Positions 19,601 through 34,600 of a stretch of 64,000 nt of DNA are shown one piece after another. Location of the stretch: assembly GCA_947568835.1 (NCBI GenBank), contig OX387602.1, forward strand, positions 7,410,570 to 7,474,569. The letters are read 5' to 3'. The stretch is from Protonemura montana. Its lineage: Eukaryota; Arthropoda; Insecta; Plecoptera; Nemouridae. The notes below the pieces were generated by a model. The model was given only the letters and a program-made list of their open reading frames with translations. It searched no databases and was not told the origin of the DNA. The translations under genes were made by a program, and so were the position numbers. Each line of letters starts with the position of its first letter. The stretch's first letter is position 1.

Positions 19601-22600
19601 TGGTGGTGAGTGTAGGGAAGAGTATTTTGGATGAGAAAAGAGTTTGATTCTATGGATTCCTTGCAAGGAAATATATTGTAAACCGTTGGTGTCTGAGGGA
19701 TGCGCTGTTATGTCGAGAAATATGCCAAAAGCGTTGAGCGATTGCACACAGACATTTATAATAAAAGCACAACATCTCTTTCATGTTGCACAGAAGATTG
19801 GAAAGAAAAGCTATAAAAAAAAACCTAAGGCGTGGAGGTAAACTTAAAAAACAAAGTGAACTACAAATTCTAGCACAAGTTGTTCGAAGCTATTTCTATG
19901 CTTATCATAAAATATATCGTGCCAACGATCAGACTTATTCTAGACCAGTATGTCTTCCGCGATATTCTTTATGGCAACGAGTCCCCATCAAAGATTTCCC
20001 ACGAAGAGTGTACTTTTCACGACTCCATTTCCCAACCACACCTTTTGATAAAAAAAAAAAAACATAATACGTCTTGGAAATAGAGGTTACTTCTCCTGAA
20101 ATACGGTGAAATGAAGATGAACTATGTCAGGCGAAGACATCAATCACCAAGGTGGGCTTAAATTTCTCGATCCATACAACACGCATACGTTTTCAAGTTT
20201 CGCTACTGGAAATACCTTAACGTTACGCCGGTGCAAAACATTTAATGTCTATTTTCCGGCCAGTGTGAAAATCCCTCTCGTCGCGTCTGCGCTCTGAGCC
20301 CCCACACATTTCTTTCCCGGGCTTCCTGGGCAAATCATGGCAGCGACAAATTTGAGAGCACTTCCAATGCTTGCTAATGGACGCGTCGGCGTATTCCGCG
20401 CAAATGCCCACGAAAATTACACGGCTCTTTGCAATTTACAATGACACACGACACTTTTCACTATAAAGTGTAGACAAATTGGCTGCTGCTTTAGTGCGCG
20501 AGTATTGCAAAAAAAAAAAATCTAGTTAAACTGCATCAGTTTTTTAGAAGGCAAAATCGGATTTACAGTCGAGTAAATTAATGATTTGGAAACTTTTATA
20601 ACCACTGAGAGACACTAAAACGTCGAGATGCTCGAAACTACAATAATCACATAGCTACATAAATCAATCGCAAGAAAGAAACCACAAGCATAGAACAATG
20701 ATGGTTGATTTGAAAAATCATAGCATAGATAAATTTCTTTCTGGGCGTAGAAAACAGAAAGCTTATAAAAGTATTAATCGAAAGCCATGAAATTTTGTAA
20801 GCACGCTATGTATGTCGGATACAAAAAAAATTAACACATTTATACTAGTATGGTTCGCAGCACTAATAATATTAAATGTAAATCGTTGATGGTCAGCAAT
20901 CCCACTTTATTATAGCATTAATTATAGCATTTATTTTAGCATTACATTATTTAGTAGTTCACTTTTATAGCATATCATGACAGAAAGTATATTCGTTTAG
21001 CGTGAGCCTAAACAGTGTGCCACTTCCTCTTACAACGATAAATTGAAACACTGTCATTGATATTTTATTCTAATCGTTCATTGCTGCTGTAATTGAAGTT
21101 GTCTGACAAGAATGTGCCCGTGTTTTATCCAGTAGGCTCAAGTGATAGGGCAGATGAGGGAGGACGGCGACGGCGTTGGCGACGGCACGGAACGCCGAAG
21201 GTGGCGACGCCGTCGTTGCAAGTTAAGGCTTAATTAAGTATGGTAGTGAACACAAAGTTCACTCCTAGATTGTTGACGAGAGGTTGCCATCGTGCGTGTG
21301 GTTTTGTTGCGAATTAGAAGACAAGAGAGGAGTCTCTTAATCAAGCCTCGACATTTCATCTAATTTACTGTAATTCGACGTACTTCCGACACTTGATGCG
21401 AAATTATGACGTCAAAGAGTCTCACACCTAGCTCGTGCAGGATAACCGCCTACGCTGTTCGCACGAGTGTTTAATGCCTTTGAACAAACTGGCGGTTCGT
21501 GCGTACAGCTACGGTGCGCACGTTGCGTTTTCTTATACAAATTGGCCCGTGGGCGTTACGCACGGTTGGATATTCGCGAACTCATCGCCTACTACCTTTG
21601 CGCATTCTACATATTTTGGGCTTGAAGTTTTGGTATATGGATGCCGTCCAAGGGAGATTATGTTTCATGTATTCATGATAGGACATTTCTTAGTATGTTA
21701 TGCTTTTCAGCTTTTCCTAGGGTTTCAAAACTTTTTATGCATTTCAGGAAGAATGGCCAGAGAAACTTTTTTTTAAATGAAAAAAACATATTTTAATTTT
21801 TAATATAGAAGAGCTAAGTCCACTTTCTTATTTCACGAGGCTTTGTTAAAGTACATATACACTGGACCATAAGGTTACATTTGTATTGTCTACGGAGTAA
21901 TTATATTTCCCCTAATTAGAGTTCACAAACAAACAACCTAACAACACAAAACTTTCGTTTTGGTTACATAACTAAAGATTTAAAGTTCTAGTAAAACCAT
22001 TACCGAAATCTCACCTTGCTATCACATATTCCAGACACAATTGTGGTTGAAATTTCTATGCAAATTCATCTTCACGCGTGCTCTAAGCAATTGCCGAAGC
22101 AATTGTGTGAATTGTCAACGCAAATTCTCACAACTTACCCTTTCCTCGCGAAGTTTGCCAGGTAGTGTATGAGATGTCGCGACACGGAGCCGTCTTGTCG
22201 ACTGTAATTATAAGGGAAGAACGGTTGACCGCCAACTAGTGGAAGCCCTAGAACGTAAGGCACATCTTCGCCTCGAACGCTGCCCATCCGCTGAAATGAG
22301 AGAAGAAGAAAATCTCATCGTTTTACGCGCTATGTGTGCTACGTGCTAGGCGAGAAAATACAATTATGTTTGCTTGGTTAGACAATAACGGAAGTCTGAG
22401 ACATAAGCTCTCCGTCTCTGAACATTACGGATTTCCTAATAGGTGACAATATCTGGCTTTAAACCAACAGTGCTGTTCATGGTCTGTCGAACGGGTGGTT
22501 CGAACCAGTGTTGGCCGGCGCTTACTTCTTCTCAATGATATTTGTTCCCGTTGCGTCTATGAATCATTCACTGTTTTTGGCAGGATCAATTAAAACCTAG

Positions 22601-25600
22601 TTTTTCATCAACTCGCATGAAAAACCATCGTATTCCGTCGCCGTATTCAGAAACTGTCGAATCCATGTGTTATTTATTCACTTAAAGTTTAATCTACAAA
22701 TCACATGTAAAATTCTTTTCAGCGCTTTCAGGTTGCATAGGAAAATGCATTATCAACGGGAGGGAAATCAATTGTATTTATTTACACAACAAACTCACCC
22801 TGTTTTAACTTTGCGAAATCAAATATAAACAACAAAAACACAAAATTAGAGTCCGAATCTGCATGAACAAACAAACTAAAACGTGTTTTAACTAACACTG
22901 TAATTCTGCGTGCAGTGCGAATAGATATTCATAGATGTACTCGTTTAAACAATAGGCCATCAAGCCCTAATCATTAACACAAGATTTAATTACTTCTTTA
23001 GTCTGCTGCGCGTCACTCAGGGGAACTTCATTATTTGGGCGACGTATTAGTTACCGCCCACACCGCTAGGATCGAAGGGAGGGTCTGACAAGGGTACATA
23101 ACTGTTTATCCGTGAGGGGCAAATGAGAAATTAAAGAGAAAGCACTCCAAACCGTTCTAACCGTGCGAGGACGTCACGTAATTGCCTCTTGGTATTGCCT
23201 CTCATTCTTATACTACTATTGTTTTGAATCAAAAAGCCCCGCTTTACGCACAGCCCGTATGGTCCATTAAACGTGGAATTGGTAGTGAACAGTTCCGTTT
23301 TTAAAACAAAGTAGACCGTTACTTTAATCCACAGTTAATTGATTATGGTATTTCAGCGAATTAGAAACGGTAGTTATTTTTTTTTTGGTTAAGCTTAAAT
23401 TCGGTTGATTCTAAAAGGGTTTGTACAAATACGGTTGAACAAATACACAAACTCGTTGCGTGAATGCTAGGTGCGAATGGAAATGCTTCCAAGTGGCACA
23501 AAATATCTAAACTAGCAATTCTATAATTCATGGAGGCGTCGAATTGTTGTTTTGATATTGGAAAAGCTATGCTAAGAGTGTGCATGTGAAATTATTTACA
23601 AGTCCTGGTGCAAAAATCAGTGGAAAAACGTCAGTACACTCAAATTTGAAATTGAGGACGTGATATTAGACCCATAAAGAGCCAATGACTTCAGCTCATT
23701 AATCGTATCCATTTACCTAGGCAAAGATATTTTTAATCACAAAATCCAGACGCAGGAGCTAATTAAAAGTTTAAATTGAATTTTAGCTGTAATGGGAGAT
23801 TAAAAAACGAAACTCAAGCATGTTTAAAACAGTACCGGCGGTTCTAGAAAGGGATCCGACGCGCACGGCGGAAAACCTATCCTAGACACTACGAAACTTT
23901 CGAATTTCTCTGTGAGAATGCAAATAGTAATTAGTAATCATAAACTTACAGGGATAGAACTTATTAATCAGACGTTATTACATGGGAAAAGCGACAATAG
24001 TTTACCTGTGGATAGTCTCTCTCTCCTGATTGGTGGTGAAAGTGCATGAAGAAAGTCCTTCCGCCCCGCAGCGTGTGCAGGTAGCCGACCTTGATGAGCG
24101 GCGCCGCCGTTTGTCCGTCACTCAGCACTTCTAGCGTCGCGTCACGCACGTTCAGCGTGTTCTGCACGGGCTTCTCCCAGTCCGTGTACTCGTTCTTGAG
24201 CGTCGAGAAAATCTCGTTCAAGTGATAGTAATACGTATTACGCACATACGTTCGCAAGATACGATCTCGCCTACTCTCGTTGAAACCAAACTCCAAGTCT
24301 TGTGCACTCAAGTCTAAATACGATTCGGTAGTCGTCAGTCCAAACAATAAGTCTCTATCTGGAAAGTCGGCCATTTCGAAACCAAGGCCACCGCCTTGTT
24401 GCTGCAAGCCGCCACCGAATAGGAGTCCCGAGTCGACCAATCCGCGACCCATACTGCCACTTGTCAACACTGTGCCGTCAACAAACGGAGCAAACCCCGG
24501 GAGGAAACGTGGGGGATCGACGTGGACGGCGATCAGGTCGGCGAGTGGTTTCCCTCGCAGACAGGGCGCCAGGTCGTCCTCGACCAGGTCGCCGTGACAG
24601 CCTGTCTGCTCGGCTACTCGACGCTTCACGGCGAGCGGATCGCGTTGAAGCGCCCAAGGACTTAGGCCGGAGCCACTCAGCAGCACCACTCGGTGGAGGA
24701 GTTCTGTAACACAAACGTAAAGCATGTATTATGCATTTATGATGGTTTGTTATGATAGTGGTATTTTGGTGCGATGAGTACGTTGTAGTTTGCTTCGATG
24801 TGGGAGTGGATACCATTGTTTCGGTTCGTTATAACGTTGGTTTCAGCTGTACGAGAAGCTGACCTAATTTATACAATTATTCTAGATTTAATTTCACACT
24901 TGATGTGATCTTGGTCTCTGGCAGCGTCGGCTATGTCCTATCTCAGATAGCGTTTCTCTTACCCGATGAGGTTCCCACAGCCACAAGAAGAAGAGATCAA
25001 ACACAATTTTGCTCATCCCCTGTAACTTTCGTTATGAATGTCGGCGATGATTCGTAAAGTCGTTATACAACCAAGTAAATTTACTCTTCGTTCAACTAAG
25101 TTCATCCCCTATGAAAGTTTCGTAACTTTTCAACATTCTATGTTATATATGTTTGACTTTAAGTGAGTTGCCCAATCTAGAAGGATCGCATCAGGCAGCA
25201 CGAAAGTATTTTCTCCAACGTGTGTGTGTAAAGATATATCTATACGAACCCAGGCCCTCGGGAAACGCTCTTAAGAAGCCAGCGCCGTCGTCGTGCGGCG
25301 TCATTTATCTAAATTAAATCTGGAATGACGTGTATAGTTATGGTCGTGAAGACGGAAAAGTTAATCTTTAGGGAAGTGGCTGGGATTAATTGCTGAGCAG
25401 TTGGCCACTCTGCCGTTGTTACTTTGAGCGGTTCCTCGCGGCGCGAATCTGTAATGGGCAGGATTCAAACGCAAGGCCCCTCGTTATGCGGGTCCGTGTC
25501 CTCGGGACCGGATGCTTTAACTCCGGAGCCGACTTGGCTGCGATATTTCATCGTGGGTCTCAATTCAGAGAAATTGGAATCACTATGCATACAAATCTAA

Positions 25601-28600
25601 TCATTAACAGAAGTACTCGAGTTTGCGAGTGAAGGTAAAATGTTTCTTCAAGGATATTCATGGGGGGTATAATTGAAGGATAATACGGCTTTGTTCTAGT
25701 TAATTAGCTCGCAGATACAACAATAAACGTAAGTCGGTTCACGTTGCAGAGAGCAATCGCAAGGATAACAATTCGTCATTACCGTTGACAACTCTGTTGA
25801 GCGGATCACAATGCTACCCGGGCAAGACTTGGAGCTAGCGAGCGATCACGTCATAGTTTGACGTATTAACTTGCTCGCGGAACTCGCGCGGGACTCCAGC
25901 CAAGAAACTTTCCGGTGCCCGATCGAACTCGGCGCTCGCGGAACTTTTTTTATGGCGCAAAACGCTGGTTCCCCGGCCCCGTCGGAATCGGAATATGGCA
26001 CGAAGTTCAAACATCCGAAGCATTACTCTCAACCGCCGTCGACAAGTACCGTGGAAACAATGCATCACGTCGTCCACGAGTTTATGTGTTCACGGACGTC
26101 GAGTCGCGCAAATGACATCCCTCTACTGTAATTGACAGTGAGCAGTCGAACAAATTCTTGTGCCCCTCGATGTCTGAAGTATGGATGATGGAAAATAGAT
26201 TTGCTCTGGTGAGCAAGTGCAGAAATAAAGTAACGGGTGGATTGAGCCGCTCTGCGGCGGTGTCAGCTTAGTGATAAATGCACCGGGACAACGAATGGTT
26301 TGCTGGGGGTTGTCAATGTATCTTCAGAGAAACTCGATGTGCGCTGATTCAATCAAGTACCTATCCTCCCGACTCTTTATCCCGATCAAACTCTTTTACT
26401 ACGTATTTTCCCTGCAAATCGCAACAAGCGACTATTCACCCAATTCCCTATTTCCCACCCTGGTCGTAATTCATATGTTGGGGCGAGGACGACGTTTTCC
26501 CTCAGTTTGGCAAAGTAAAAATGCGCCAAACTGCGATTTCCTCTCGCATGGAATTCCTTCTCGCTCACTCCCTCGCTCGACTTCTGTCCACTTCTTATGA
26601 AAAGAGTGTAAAAAGAGTGCACTGGAGGGAACTAGCAATTCCGAGGAAAGAAGATGAACCTAGATTGACTCCGATTCCCTGGGCGTACCAAATAATAGAG
26701 ACACAATATTGGTCGGGAAGAAAGTCTAGTGAAGTGGAAGTTTTTGATACTTTTGCAGACTGTAACTTCAAATATTATACTTAACGGTTTGGAATTGAAG
26801 CCCAGGAACGTTTAGTAAGAAAAGTAAAGAATAAACAAAGGGTGTGGGGATGGGAGATGTGCAGCCAATAAGAGACAATAAAAAAATGAAGAAAAAAAAA
26901 AGAATAAACAATAAAGAAGGCATGTTCCATTTCTGTTATTAATCGAAGAGATAAATTTTGCAACCCGTACGATATTACTTCATTTCAACCCAAACTTATT
27001 ATACCCTATAAAGCTACTACAATGAAAATACTGCAGATTCCAAGCCGCGAATCAAATACATTGATTTAACTTGTCTACGCGAATGAAGCCTTCATCAGAA
27101 AGTCTGTACCAGCTACATCGGCGACAGAATCCATTCAATACCACAAATCCTTCCTCTGCTATCTCGATCGCCAACAAGACCAGATAATATTTTCTTAGCC
27201 CACAATCAATTTCCCGAATGACACAAATGGTTCGAGGCTATGTTGTTGCCAAAATAACCGGGTGAACATCGGCGTCGGCTTCGGCTTCGCCATAGCCGTC
27301 GACGACGTCGTCATGGTCGCGGAGAGATATTTTACTGAGCGGTGGTGAGGCAGTTAGTCCTCACATTCCCGTGGGAATCGACTGGGATGAAAGCTGCATG
27401 AGCTTAAAGCTCTTGGTATTGTTGTACTGCTTGATTGATAGGATTACCGAAAGGATGTCATCCGTGCGGCAACGGATCGGGCATGTAGCGCTGGCCGACG
27501 ACAGGTACGCCGTACTATTCGTGTGCACTGCATGCAGACTGCGATTTGCGACGCGTCGCAGGTTTGTAACCACTTTAATTACATGCGCCCGGGCGTGATG
27601 AGATTTGCAGTCTACGGCGAAAAAAACTGTGCTGGTAAATGGTAATGGTATTGTGATGTCACGTGTGAACGGGCATCGGTTCAAATTAATAATTTAGTTA
27701 AAGATATATATAAATATAGATTGAACCTTATGCTCTATCTAAAATGTGTTGAAGTTTGGTGGAAGTGCTGAGTTTCCAAAAATTGACAAAAACCATACCA
27801 TTTCCACCTGCTTAAAAAGCAAAAAATTACACCAAAGACACCGGTCTTTATCACGAGGTGATCACGACAGTGACTTCGTCTACGGTCAAGTTCAACGCTG
27901 CTTTCCAAGGTCATATGACATAGAAGCAATGTAACCGTTCAAGGTCACTTGCTAATGCAGCGGTACCACTGTGTTTACTGGCTTACCCTCCAGCTTACGC
28001 TACTCTTGCTTAATGTAAGCTACTCAAAATGCATTTGGCGTTAACAATGCCTTGCGTTCTTAGTTTGTATCCCGAATGTGACGTTCCAAAGCCTCATAAA
28101 CCGAACGAAATAACTCCCTTTCTACGTCACGACAGACCGATCTACCAAGTAATCCCCGTGGACAATCTCTCCGAGAACATAAAAGACGTAAAGTAATATA
28201 ATACCTCATCCACCCATCAAAAGTGGATAAGAGCCTATAAATACAGATTTATTGGCAATCAATAAAATTGACTTAGAGAGCGTGTGCTCAATGAAAGTAA
28301 ATGCGCTGACCTTTGGCAACCGGCGAGACAGCGATGAAGTTGGCTATGGCAGCTCCAGTGCCGTGGCCCATGAGAGTGATGCGTTCGGGGTCCCCGCCGA
28401 ACGCAGGCAAGTTCTCCCGCAGCCAGTGGAGCCCGGCGACGAGGTCCATCAAGCCGAAATTCCCCTGGGCGCTCCCCTTCGCGCCCGTCTTCAGGAAGCC
28501 TGCACAGAATCAACAACGAAGCACACTTAGTGGATGGCCGCTTGGTGGCACTACTGACGTATGAATGTCGGGGGAGGATCAACAGTTTTCACGCAGTGGC

Positions 28601-31600
28601 GTAGGTTTGGGGGTTAGTTTTCGTGAATATATTACCTGAATGAGGAAGCCATATACAATTAAATATAACTTAAGGTTTATGTTCTGACAGAGAAGCGGTT
28701 AGAGAATACTGATGAGGGGAAATCAGGTAGTAAAATTCACCACATCAACTTGAAAGACAAGATCTTCAGTAAACTAGAAGTCACAGACATATATGACGTC
28801 TTTTCTAGTACAAAAAAGCGACATTTTTCTCCATCTTCTAACGGAGTTGTGGTACACACATATTATTTTCATTGTCGACAAGGCCATCGCACATTTGTCT
28901 TAACACATTGCACTTTTAAGGTTTCAAAATTGAAAGCAATGGTTTCAATTTAAATTTTTCAGTGAAATTATGTAACTTTTAGGTAATGGCGAGAGTTAAC
29001 TTAATTAGTGACCTCGACCCGGCGGAGGGTGAGGCTGGGGGACTAAAATGAACAAGGATAGGTACTTGTGACGCGCGAAGGCCAAAATTAAAAGGCTGGG
29101 GGTCAAGGACCACCGCTAGGTCAGCTTTACAAAATAATAATAATAAAAAACAACTCTTTATTCACACGATAAAAATAAACGGGTAAGATCGCACGTGCAA
29201 GATAGTGCAAGGGTGCCAAGAGATGAAGATAAGTATCGAGGTCTTTACCACCAGTTTTCAGGAATCAAAGTTTCGAATACCAGCAACGTAGCCGGTTTGC
29301 AGTTCCCTTGAATGTTTGGTGAAATAAGATCAACCGTTTAAGATAGCTACTGCTGGAGTGGATGTATGTATATCTTGAGAGGCTAGATTGGTAACTTGGG
29401 AGCAATCAACAGAAATTGTCAACCATAGTAGTTGTTTCCTTGCGTATTGCCTGTTTGATGGCGGTAATTGAGTGGTGTCACTGTCAATGTTTGAATATTT
29501 TACACAATCGTACCCGAGGGACACTAGGTTATGTGCGGGATGGATTGTGGTTAAGTAAACAGTGTCCATTCTAAGTGGCATGGAAGGAGTTGCTCGTAGT
29601 GTGACTTAAATCGAAATTCCAATATCAAATATCATCCTTAGTAGTTATGTAATGATACATACTCATAGCAGACAAGCACCAAGTCAAATAAAAGAATAAA
29701 TGCAGCCTGAGAAGTAATGGTGCCACTCACTACTGAAATATTCAGTGTGCCGGAGGAAAAATCTCAAGTCCAAGCATGGACGCTATTTGCAGCCGACGAC
29801 ATGATTTAGACGGATACACTTTTCGACTGCATTAACCTATCATAAATCCGAGAATCATCTGAGCACGGAGTTGCCACGTTCCATCTCGAAGCCTGGGTCA
29901 CGTACTACCTTCATCACCTTGACAACGGTAATGCTTTTATCCTTATGTAGTTACTGCAACAAGTAAACTCATGAGAAAAACCGCACAGTATAGTGTGTAT
30001 TGACGTTCTACAAAAGACGGCCAGTGCAGCTTGTATGTAAACACCACCAAATGCTTTAGGGGCTCGGGTTTGAGCTCTGATAGCTGCAGCTCTGAATTAA
30101 CATTTCAGTGGTGATCACATAAACTCCGGTGGCATGTCAGGAATTCGGGGTAGTTACCACTCAGGTGCTTCGTAAAATGGACGGCTCAATTGAGCGAAGG
30201 ACATTTGATGCCTCTCGCCGTGAAACAGCTGCTCAAAAGCATATAAAAAACGCTGACCAGAGTGTTTTAATGACTCACGTTGCGAATGGCATGATTTCTT
30301 ATTGATATCGGGGTAAATTTTAAACTGCATTTATGATCATAGTACCTATATATTGCCCAAAATCTAGCAAAGAATAACCCTGCATTACAGTTTCCTGCTT
30401 TGCGTGTTGAAACGCATTTCTTTCTTTCTTTTGAAAACCACTCGACAAATTTGCTTATGGGGTTACATCTTTGTCGCTAACGCATCTACGAAAGACATGT
30501 ACCTTTCCCGCAACCACGTCAGCCTTTGTTTTCTCTCCCATGGTTCCGCTAGCTCTCTTCTCTTGTCACAATTGCATTTCTATTCTTGTGTAATAATGAC
30601 TGAATTGCTCTCGAAAAGTTGTGTCGCATTGTAGCGTAGTGTGGATGATGACGTAGCAGCCCACTCCGCCCTCTTTCCTTTCGCTAGTTGCACCGGGGTA
30701 GACAAAGAGACATCTTCAAAGTCCTAACCAGTGCTCCCGGCTATTGACTTCCATACTGAAAAGCGGCATGGAGGGACGTTGTCAGAGATACCAAGTCAAC
30801 ACACTTTCTGGTGGCTGTTTGTACCGATAGAAGTGGTGCTTGTGAATGACATGTGTCATGTTGAGGACTCGCCACTTAAAATGTGTCAAAAATCAGAATA
30901 TCAGAAGCTATGATAATATTCGGGAGGGAGATGCGATGAGATGTTCTTTAATTTATCTTCATACTCTTATTCGCATTAGAGTGTAAGGCAGGGTTGTGTG
31001 GTGGGCAAAGCATACGAAGAGAACAAATACAAGATTTTGGTATCGTATTTTAGCAGAACCGCACGTATATATTCAAAGGTCGGTTTAATATACGAACCGG
31101 TAAAAAATGTAATAGAAAATCGCTTAGGTACATCCATACGAGAGTTTCATGTGCCATCGGAATACGCGCTCGGCAACCGCCTTAATGTATACGACGCTTC
31201 GTGGTCTTAAGTTTGCAATGTATGATATTACCGAAAATAGTTTCAGCCCTTGCCTAACCGCAGCATTATTAAAGCGAACGGGGGCTGCAGCGCCCCGCAA
31301 ATCCCAACAGGATCGATGCTTCGGTGGCGTATAATGTGCAAACAAAATCTCTGGCTAGATTAAATTGAGCAGATTTTTCACGAATCCTGCATATTATTAA
31401 TAAAAATACGTTCATGACCGAAAAGATATATTTAGTCATGGCGAATAATTTGATCATGGTTTGCATTTTTTTTTAATTAGTAACATATTTTACACATTTT
31501 CTTTATACTTCCCAAACAGAACTTCAAATTTGAACTTGAGGAAACATGCTTCTGAATGCAACCCGCAGAGCGATAAATTCCTGCGACGTTTCTGCAAACG

Positions 31601-34600
31601 TATCGTTGAGTTATCGCTGAGCATTTTTCTCGTTCGCTGTAACGTTGAACGCTACATTAAAACCCAAAGATACATTCGAGTACAGTCGTTGGGAGTTTGA
31701 ATTCAACCCCGACACTGTCCCTCGGTTCGTTTTACAACCCTGACGATTCACTTATTCCCCTAACATTTGAAGATTTCTCGTCAAAAAGGAAATAACATTA
31801 GAGTGAATTACATTTCCAGGCGAAAAAATGAGCAGGCGAAATTCAAACGACTGAAGTCCTAGGATGCAAATTAGAGTGAAACCTAATTTCGTCAGTGAAC
31901 ATTGTCGTGCTCGTAACAAGAGCGGAGAGTGCAAGATAAAGTTACGAATCGCACAGAGACAAGTCGTGGCTCTGATATTGTCGGCGTTCGACAGCCACAG
32001 AGCATTGCGGTGGATGTACAGAGTCGTCACGTTTACTGTTCGTGTGTGTCGCGATTTTAGCGGTCTGTATTGACTCCAATTCACAGGTAGGTAATCTGAA
32101 CTGAAATGGGATGCGTAGACTGAAGGAAACCAATAAGGAGGCAGGTGCGAACTGTGATTTACTTGCAAGGTAATACTTCACATGGTAGAAAGAGCAAAGA
32201 GGTGATTTAGCTATTTTATTCTCTGATGGCAGAACGATAATTAGTGTAATTGTGGCATTCTGAATCAAAACTGCTCTCATATACTATTAAAAATATACAA
32301 ATATACAAATATACAAATAATATAATAGGAAATGACGAGGAAATAAAAAAATATTCTGTAGCCACGAAAAAGTCCTAAAAAAACATTAGTTTACATATAA
32401 TTTAATTATAGCTCATGGAATTAGCGTTCCGATTCCTGGTTTTTGTAAATTCTTTACCCTTTCATATACACTCATAAATTCCCATAGAGAAAGTTCATTG
32501 ATAATTTAACGTGTAAACATGAAAAAGGTAAAAAAAAACGTTTTTTGTATAATTAGGAAGCTTTTAGCCTGGCAAACAAACACACAAAAAGGACGCGACC
32601 GAAAAACTGGCCGCACTGGGCTGAAAATGTTTAGATATTTTTTTGATGATGCCGACGTGGCAGCCCGTATAGAAAGTTTCTCAAATGAGACATAAATCTC
32701 ATCAAATACATAAAAAAAAAAAAACCAATCGCCGAAAAAGTATAGACTGGATCTGCAGGGATAACGCTAGGACGATATTTTAACTAAGTTGACGTATCTA
32801 ACGGTTGGCTGAGTCATGTCTTTTCACGTTTCAATTAAACAACTATTTGTTCCACGCTCAAGTCCTCAGTTTGAACTTTGAAGTGGATTTTGGCCGACAT
32901 TTTTCATCTTTGCTTGCATAGTGGGATTTTTTTTTATGTCTCCGAAATCACATTCAAGTGTAGATGACAATATCCTGAAAAATGTCCGGCGCTAGACGAC
33001 CTGCGCCGGAAAGTTCTTTTTGTCTTCAGCATCACGGAATGTGAATTTGCGACAAGTTCATTTTTAAACCCACGTCCTCTCAGTGACTGGAATTCGTTTG
33101 AAAAGATGTTATTCATCAGAATCATGCCTGGATCGCCACTGCCTTGATAACACCGGTCTTTTGACAAATCGCTTTTCCATCAGATCAGATCACAAAAAGC
33201 AAGAGCGAAAAAAAATCAAACCCAAACCCCGTGAAACGGACATGCTCAAATTTCGCAGATACAAATTATTCGGATTGAAAATTGTTAATTTCCAGCTACG
33301 ATGATTTTGATGGCGTCAGCAGTGGTGAGTAGGGGAGAGATTGCGTCGGTTGATTAGTTCTTGCCCCTTGGCGTCAGCACTGGCGTCGGCGTCGGCGTCG
33401 GAGTTGGCGTTGGCAGGCCGCGGATACTTCTCGATGTGTTATCGCGTGTCGTTTGCCTAAAGTAGATCCTGGGATGGAATAGTGGTGGCTGGGCTGAATC
33501 GATTTCAGTGCTCCCTGGTGTTTTGAGGGCGCACTGAGGTAGAAGGCAGATTTAAAGTGTTACGCTGCTCTGAATGCAACGTGTGTGTGTGTATGTGTGC
33601 GTGATGGGGTGGGGCGGGGCACGGGGGCAAGGTGGCAGGGTGGTGGAGGTGGAAGGGTCGGGGGTCGATCGGGAAGGTGCTCGTCGGTGGGGTGATAAAG
33701 GTGGTCTCTCGATTGAGATGCAACCAATGCCAATCTCCGAAACCAACCTGTTGTTTTCGAGCGGGGTCTTCTTTGAATAAAGGAATCACTTTAGGTGAGA
33801 AGTTAACTTAGGCGTCTCTTCTATTGCCATGGCATCAGAGATGGAAATGCGATACCTTAGACGTTCCCTTGTGTCTTCTCTCTTAAGGAGGGACGAAATC
33901 ATCTCATGTCAACCGTGAAAAGCAGATTTCAAGATGGTAGAACGAACTTATTTTTCGTTGTCAGAAAAGTTTGCAGGGTGTTTTTCTTCTACCTATAAGT
34001 TTCTCCATTTGCAAGATATTACCAATGAATATCATAAAGGTAATCGTTTTTTAATGTCTTTTGGATGTGCAAGTTTGAATCGAAGATCAGATAATAACAG
34101 TATTTCACGGCTCGATTGCATTAACTAAAAAAACCACACACAAGCAAACAATTCAAAGAGAAACTTTAACTAGATTTTAATTGCATCTTCTATTTAAGGC
34201 ACGGAACTTTTTAATTTCTACCTCTTTAATTTCTCAGATATGCAACGTTACCTTTTTTCATCTTGTTAAAAGCTAAGTGTGGTTCCATAATGAAAGTTTG
34301 CAATCCTCTTTTGGTTTTTCCTCCCTCCACTTCTTCGTTCGGGTCTCTTCGTGCATGCACCCTTACTGTCGTTAATCGGCTTTATCCGTGGTGGCTTCGT
34401 TTGTATTCTACCAGCAGGCCTTGCACGAGGGCGTGTGTTATTAAAGCCTTGTTCCACGTCTATGATGTGTCCTAGCAGCACAAACTCTAATAACTGCCGT
34501 TGAAAAGTCGTTTTGGCGAAGCATCGGCCGCACAAAACCTTGCTCGGATTTGGTCTGCATTTGTTGCGCGGTTTGCTCGGCGTTTTCATCCGAAGCGGTG

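Noticed and set aside
33505..33789. Overlapping open frames rich in His, Pro and Thr or in Gly and Val
   Set aside because: They translate a GT/CA simple repeat and a G-rich tract and have no coding character.
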